Shown: piece by piece, positions 58,605 through 64,000 of the stretch
Numbering within the stretch: position 1 is the stretch's first letter
Layout: every line of letters starts with the position of its first letter
From: Bugula neritina
Lineage: Eukaryota; Bryozoa; Gymnolaemata; Cheilostomatida; Bugulidae
Length of the DNA: 64,000 nt
Assembly: GCA_964035545.1 (NCBI GenBank)
Contig: OZ037766.1
Span: 17,616,222-17,680,221, forward strand
Direction: 5' to 3'
The notes under the pieces: generated by a model
Database searches by the model: none
Told to the model about the DNA's origin: nothing
The model's input: the letters and a program-made list of their open reading frames with translations, nothing else
Position numbers and translations under genes: made by a program

Positions 58605-61600
58605 CTAAAAATAATTTTATCAAATAAAACTTGTGACATTTTATTATTACCAAACAAATTATGTAAGTTGGAAACTGAAGCCCTTTTCCCACTGTCACAA
58701 GTAATAATGTGCTCACCTACAAAATCAGTTTGATGAGCAGGTATACAGTCAATTGATGGCTATTACATGCAAGCCTGTTGATGACATTGTAACGCTGAGA
58801 ATCACTGACATCATGGTTTACAAATATGTTTCACTTTAAAGTAGTAAAGAATTGCAAATTGCTCTTAAGAATCTTGAAGTTTCTTATTTAAAAGAAATGA
58901 AAAGGATTTTGAATCCAATTAATTGAGTTTAATATGTTTTTATAGCTGAGAAAAGACATGTGCAAGTTCTCCACTAAACATAAAAATGTGCCATTATAAT
59001 TTTATACTCACTTCAGGCTGAAGGGGCTGTAATTGTGGTGTTTGCTGTAAGTGTTGAGCTATGAGTGTTGGCCGTAGCTGCTGAGAGACTCCAGAGTCTG
59101 AAATACCTTCCCGGGTACTATATGGCCTTATATGGGATCTCTGTATAAATCCCATACCAGCTACAAGATTGACAAAACACTGACCTTCAAATTTTTACAC
59201 AATTATAGAAATTGAAACAACTCAATCTTGAAAATGTTTTAGACTTTTTAGCCATAGAATTATTAAAGATTCAATACAGACATTTAAAAATTTCACAAAA
59301 TATATTATGCGATATAAGTTACATGCCATGAAGAGTCAGTCTTAATTATTGACAATTGTAGTAAAATGTGGTAGAGAAATAATCAGAATCCTTTCAAAGT
59401 CTAGATCTAATCTTACTCCATCAAAAACAGTTGATAAGTTTCAGTTATTTAGAAAAACTAATACAAATGACAAATTGCAACCAAAATTATTACAACAGCT
59501 CTATCTTATCTATCTCATCCTTATTCAACTGTGACAAAATTATATCCTATTCTGCTACTATGTTGAATTTAACAATCAGCAACTGACTTTTATATTCACA
59601 TTATGACTAAATTCACAAGAAACACTTGAAGAAAAATACAATAAGTCTATGATGAGTTCATAGTTAGAGTTTCTAAACAGCTTAACTTTGCTAACTTGCT
59701 TAAACTTTTACGATTTTCATAGATGATGCACTTAAGTACAGTGCTCCCTCTATATTTCACTAAGCTGCGAGTCCGAACCTCAATTCTTGACATGGCAGAA
59801 TACCAGATTTAACTCACGGATCCATGGAATTAGGCCATTTTTCTTTTTTCCAAGCCCTTCTTGTGACTTATAGAATTTCGTAAGAAATGGAAATGTGAGA
59901 TATAGAGAGGGCACTGTGGTAGGTTATACTTTTAATACATACAGTAATAAATTAGCAAAAACAAGAATAAACTCAGCTCACTGCTGATTGTCAATCAAAT
60001 AAAATGAAATAATGATATTAATCAGTTCTAATTGAATTGAATGAAACTAGCCAACAGCTAGCACACAGTGCTAATACCAAGCCTGCTCCATTGTAATGAA
60101 ATGAAAATAGATAAACCCATTTTCTCTACCATCTACTTTTCCTGTATATAGATTCAATTTGTATAATGCTACAACCACTGCGGTTTTTACTGCTAAGCTG
60201 CCATACTTTATTGCGACATACCAAAGTTCCATTTGATCATAATGGCCCAAAAATACTTGCCCCATAAGATAAAATAACTACAATTCTGGTGCATATAACA
60301 GTGAGACAGTCGACACATACCTCCGCTGTCCACATACCAACGGCTATCATTACCCATTGGATCCTTCTGTTGAATAACGCCTATCAAGTCACCTTGGCGC
60401 AGTGCTAGTTCCATTGCATCACTGGGGTGATGGTTTGCAGTAACAACATATAGTTTAGATGGGTATTTTGTACACAACAACTCTCGAACATCCGGTGCTT
60501 GTGTTTGCTAATACAAAATAAACACTTTTAGTGCTACGTATGACAACAATATAACAAAATAATACATAGTAGAATAACACTGTGATGTGTTAAAATTTTA
60601 ATTTATAGCCCCTACTACCAAATGGATATTTTAAACCAGTTGGTTCAGATTAGGGAAATTTGACTGATTTCAGTGAAAGCAACAAAGTGATTGAAAGGGA
60701 TAACATAAACAGAATTAAACAATATTGAATGGTCTTAATACAAAAATACTTTTAAAAATATTTTTAGCAACAATTTCTGTTATTTATGAATGTCAATATC
60801 AGTATTGATATTATTGTTCTTACCTGAATACTGGCATTCGACTTCTTAGATGAAGATTTTCGAGTTTGGCGGGTGCTTGTGAGTTCAGTGACCAGACTTT
60901 CTACCAAACCATATGCCTTATCAAATTGGCCTACTGCATCAGTAGAGCCAGAAAGAGTTGTTATCTATATAAGATAGTAAGAGTTGAACTGAAATTTATA
61001 AACCAATGACTAAGACATTGTCTAGAAATGCTAAAAATTGTTGCTTTTAATCCTGAGAACAAAAAACCGCATGAATAATTTAAAATTTTTGCAAAAATTC
61101 TGATTAGGGAAAAACTTTGAGCTGTGTATTGGGAAAGATAAGATACAGAAGCAATGTAATATATGTCTTTCATAGCAAAATCTTAATTAGTCACTGATAT
61201 TGAACTTGGGTGCTAGGAAAGTATATAAAAACATAAACAACATTATGTTGTGAAATTGCCTATTGTTGACAATTCAAGTATCAGCTTGTTACCTCTATTA
61301 AAGGGAAGATAAGACCATAAGATTCTTCTGAGTAAATTCTATAGAGTCGAGTGAACTCACTCACACAATCCCTGAACATGTAATAAACCAAATGGTTAAA
61401 CTTTGGAAGCTCCTCTTTAAGTTGATTGTTCAGTGCATAGAAATCTCTTTTAGTTTTGTCCAGCTCTTCAGCAGCCTACAACCACAAACTAGGTAATTCT
61501 TTACAACAACTTTTTTTACAAAACAATCTTATGAAAGTAGTTTTTATTGCTACAATATGGTAAAACCTATATCTTGGAAAATCAATTCACGAGTATTTTG

Positions 61601-63961
61601 GGATTGGACACAAGAAATAAAGAACAGGAGAATGGTGGCATCTGAAAATATTGATGCAGAATCTGCAAATAATACATACTAATTTATCTTCTTTGTTTCG
61701 TTCATACTTAGTCTGAGCAGCATCATAATCCAGTCTCTTATCTCCACGCTTATCAATTAATTTATTGGGTCCTTGAAATAAAGCCAGAATCTTTCGTAGC
61801 TCAATGAGCACTATTTCATCCACATCATTTTTCTAGTCATAAAAAATGAAAATTTGTTAATGCAGCTAAACAATAGAAAGCAACTAGAAACATCTACAAT
61901 TATTGAACACAAAAGTTGCTTTAATGAAACTAGCATCTAATTATTACATGTATATGAATTTTAAATTTATAGTTAGTAAAAGAAATACATGACAACCTGG
62001 GATGCTGATGAACTGTTTTGATAAGCTGCTTGATCGATGGAAACAGTGCATATCCAAACCAAGTATTATAAAATACTATTATACACACTATACATACTGT
62101 CATAATAATTATACTACAATATACCATAACCTATTATATACTATTTGATACTATAATATATTAGAATATACTCTTAATTAATACTATTATACACTTGCAT
62201 ATGGTATACTATAATTTGCAATGTACCATTAATTGATACTATAAGAAAACAAACTTACAAACAACTTAAATGCAGTTGAAGATATTTTTTGATGTGCTTG
62301 AAGATAGATCGTTATTTCCTCAGGCTGTGGCGAAGACAAATATTCAGAGAGATCACTAGCCACTGTTTCTTGCAAATCGTGAGACTTCTATGTGTGTAAA
62401 AATTAACATGTATAAACAAGGTTCAGAACAATAAACTAAAGTAATAAAATAAAATAAATGTAGAGATCAAATGACATATTACAAAGAAGAATAGGTTGTG
62501 ATTACATATAGTATACCGGAATGTACCCAGGTTTGAAACTGGCATGTACATCAAAATATGCTATGCATAGTAAAAAACAAACCAATTTTCCCAACATATC
62601 AAATATAAAACATCACCTTTTAAAAATGCCTAAAATGTGCTATTGTATGATGGACAAACGTTGAATCAAGTGTATATTACATTATATTGCATCATCTTAT
62701 ATAAAGTTAATGATAAAAGTTATATCATCACCATATTATTATATTATATTACTAAAATCTCTTTACCTTTAAACTGGAAATGACATTATCAACATTGTTG
62801 GCCAATTCTTTGATAGCATCCTCTAGCTCTTTGCAATAATTAGTTTCACGGTCAAAATCTTTATCAACAAACTAAAACAAAAGTATATTGTATAACTTAC
62901 TTTATAAATACAAATTGGGAAAGTATGTGCATGAATAGAGCTACAAAAAACTATGTGTAACAATTATTATAGTACACTACTTAATAACATAATTACCTGA
63001 TTAGCAAATCCGACATAATTACCAATCTTTCTTCTGGCCCTTTGAGTTTTCTTTCTGATAGAGTGCATGCTGAGTCTAGAGAGGGCAACTTCCCCTCGGT
63101 TGCCAACTTTGTATTTGTCAACTGAACAAAAATTAATATTTTTTTGTAATAATTTTCATATCAACAGCATCTTCACAATGTATGGTATGATATCCTTTAT
63201 GTCTGATAACAGATGCGCAAGAGAAACCTAGTAGCCCTAGCTGTGCTTATTGCTTATTTGTCATCTTTTAATAATACAAAATATAAATTAAATCTTTCAA
63301 ACTTGTTGCAAAAGAATAATCTGTTGATAATGTCAAGCAAGCATTTAAGAACTGTTGATTCACCACCTACATGTATGCATCTTTCTACGTATAGTCACAG
63401 TCACTATTTACTGAGAGGGCAAATACAGCATGAATATAGACAAAGTACAACTAGACTGCAAGTAATGTAACTAGTTTATGTTAAAAATTACAATAAAGCC
63501 AGGGTGGCTATACCAATGTCCTTCCTTCTTTTGCACTCATTGATATGGTTACATAGCTCATCTACTGCACTGCTAGCCTCCTTTAATGGTTGAATATCTG
63601 GATGCAGTTTTTCAGTTGACTGCAAAATAAATAACTCAAAATACATAGCTAGAACACGGCATGCCATAACATACACAAAGTCTACCGCAAGTGTAAGAGG
63701 ATAGCTTAATAATTGTGAGTTGGAAGCCACTTGTATATATCATTTAATAATATTTTCTAGTAATTAATATGTTGACTGTATCTGCAACACAGTTATGGTA
63801 CTGACTGCTATGATATCTGATAGGAGAAGCTTGTATCTGGGTGGTCTCTGAACAGGGGTTATCAGAAATGCATCAACAGTGAATGGCTTCTCTGGTCTGT
63901 GTTTAGCAATCTCATCCAGGCCTTGATTAAAGTAGGATCTAATGTCAGGACTGGCATTGTA
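58419..63961 (-). CDS. RhoGEF with DH, BAR and two SH3 domains (ARHGEF37/38/DNMBP group), paralog B, 5' part outside window
   Basis: Exons, 5' to 3': 63961-63806, 63619-63514, 63121-62997, 62871-62767, 62387-62259, 61832-61680, 61475-61293, 60964-60824, 60507-60321, 59160-59012, 58604-58419. They give 539 residues and a TAG, all in phase. The DH C-terminal half has ITPVQRPPRYKLLLSDIIA. The BAR domain has FVDKDFDRETNYCKEL and the conserved GPNKLIDKRGDKRLDYD, ending FTRLYRIYSEESY. A basic linker (RQTRKSSSKKS) follows, then SH3-1 (LYVVTANHHPSDAMELALRQ, RWYVDSG, GFIQRSHIRPY), a Gln/Pro-rich linker (QHLQQTPQLQPLQPE) and SH3-2 (GYVPANYLSPSNEI). Exon lengths match paralog A over most of the BAR region (106, 125, 105, 129, 183 nt), proving tandem duplication. 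Introns are compact: 204 bp where A has 4.5 kb. Confidence 0.87.
59739..59916. mobile_element. Short MITE with CAGTGCTCCCTC termini
   Basis: 178 bp. The left end is CAGTGCTCCCTCTATATTTC and the right end is the complement, GATATAGAGAGGGCACTG. It is non-coding and sits in the intron between SH3-1 and its following exon in RhoGEF B. The CAGTG...CCCTC ends resemble pogo/Tigger-type or hAT MITEs. Confidence 0.6.
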
Positions 63962-64000
63962 CTATAACACAATTGGAAGGGGATTAGAGAACCTCCACTA

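Noticed and set aside
63213-63470. 85-codon plus-strand frame
   Set aside because: Lies in an intron of RhoGEF B with no recognisable feature.

Overview
The window is nuclear DNA of an invertebrate animal: AT-rich, with multi-exon genes on GT-AG introns and much transposon debris. The gene families (thioester protein, FHF-complex subunit, DH-BAR-SH3 exchange factor) and the elements (Penelope-like with hammerhead ribozymes, gypsy/Ty3, hAT-like, tRNA-derived SINEs) show a metazoan. The phylum cannot be fixed from the sequence; a marine lophotrochozoan or similar is a guess.

Layout. 1-3775: a decayed TTAA-flanked DNA transposon with long terminal inverted repeats. 3810-11653 (+): an FHIP2 (FAM160B) gene, 16 exons visible, lacking only its short first exon. 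12640-32940 (-): a complete thioester protein gene (alpha-2-macroglobulin/CD109/TEP family). It has 30 exons, of which 29 are used per transcript, and encodes about 1465 residues. Its bait region is carried by two alternative exons only 25 nt apart. 32.9-38.3 kb: intergenic, with C-rich minisatellite islands. 38281-51221 (-) and 58419-63961 (-): tandem paralogs of a RhoGEF with DH, BAR and SH3 domains (ARHGEF37/38/DNMBP group). The upstream copy (B) runs off the window end. Copy A is interrupted or abutted at its 5' side by a GC-rich, broken gypsy element (51.2-56.6 kb), and one of its introns is swollen to 4.5 kb by a hAT-like element and a Penelope-like element.

I reconstructed the exons by hand from splice sites, and the codon phase closes across every junction in all four genes. 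FHIP2 and the thioester gene converge tail to tail about 1 kb apart. The genes do not form a pathway: one is vesicle-transport machinery, one is secreted innate immunity or protease trapping, and two are Rho-GTPase/membrane-curvature regulators.

Best leads: (1) a mutually exclusive bait-exon pair enforced by a 25-nt spacer and by incompatible phase; (2) intact hammerhead ribozymes in both inverted pseudo-LTRs of the Penelope-like element, plus a decayed hammerhead-like copy at 24.3 kb; (3) a final SH3 exon identical between two otherwise diverged RhoGEF paralogs, suggesting gene conversion.
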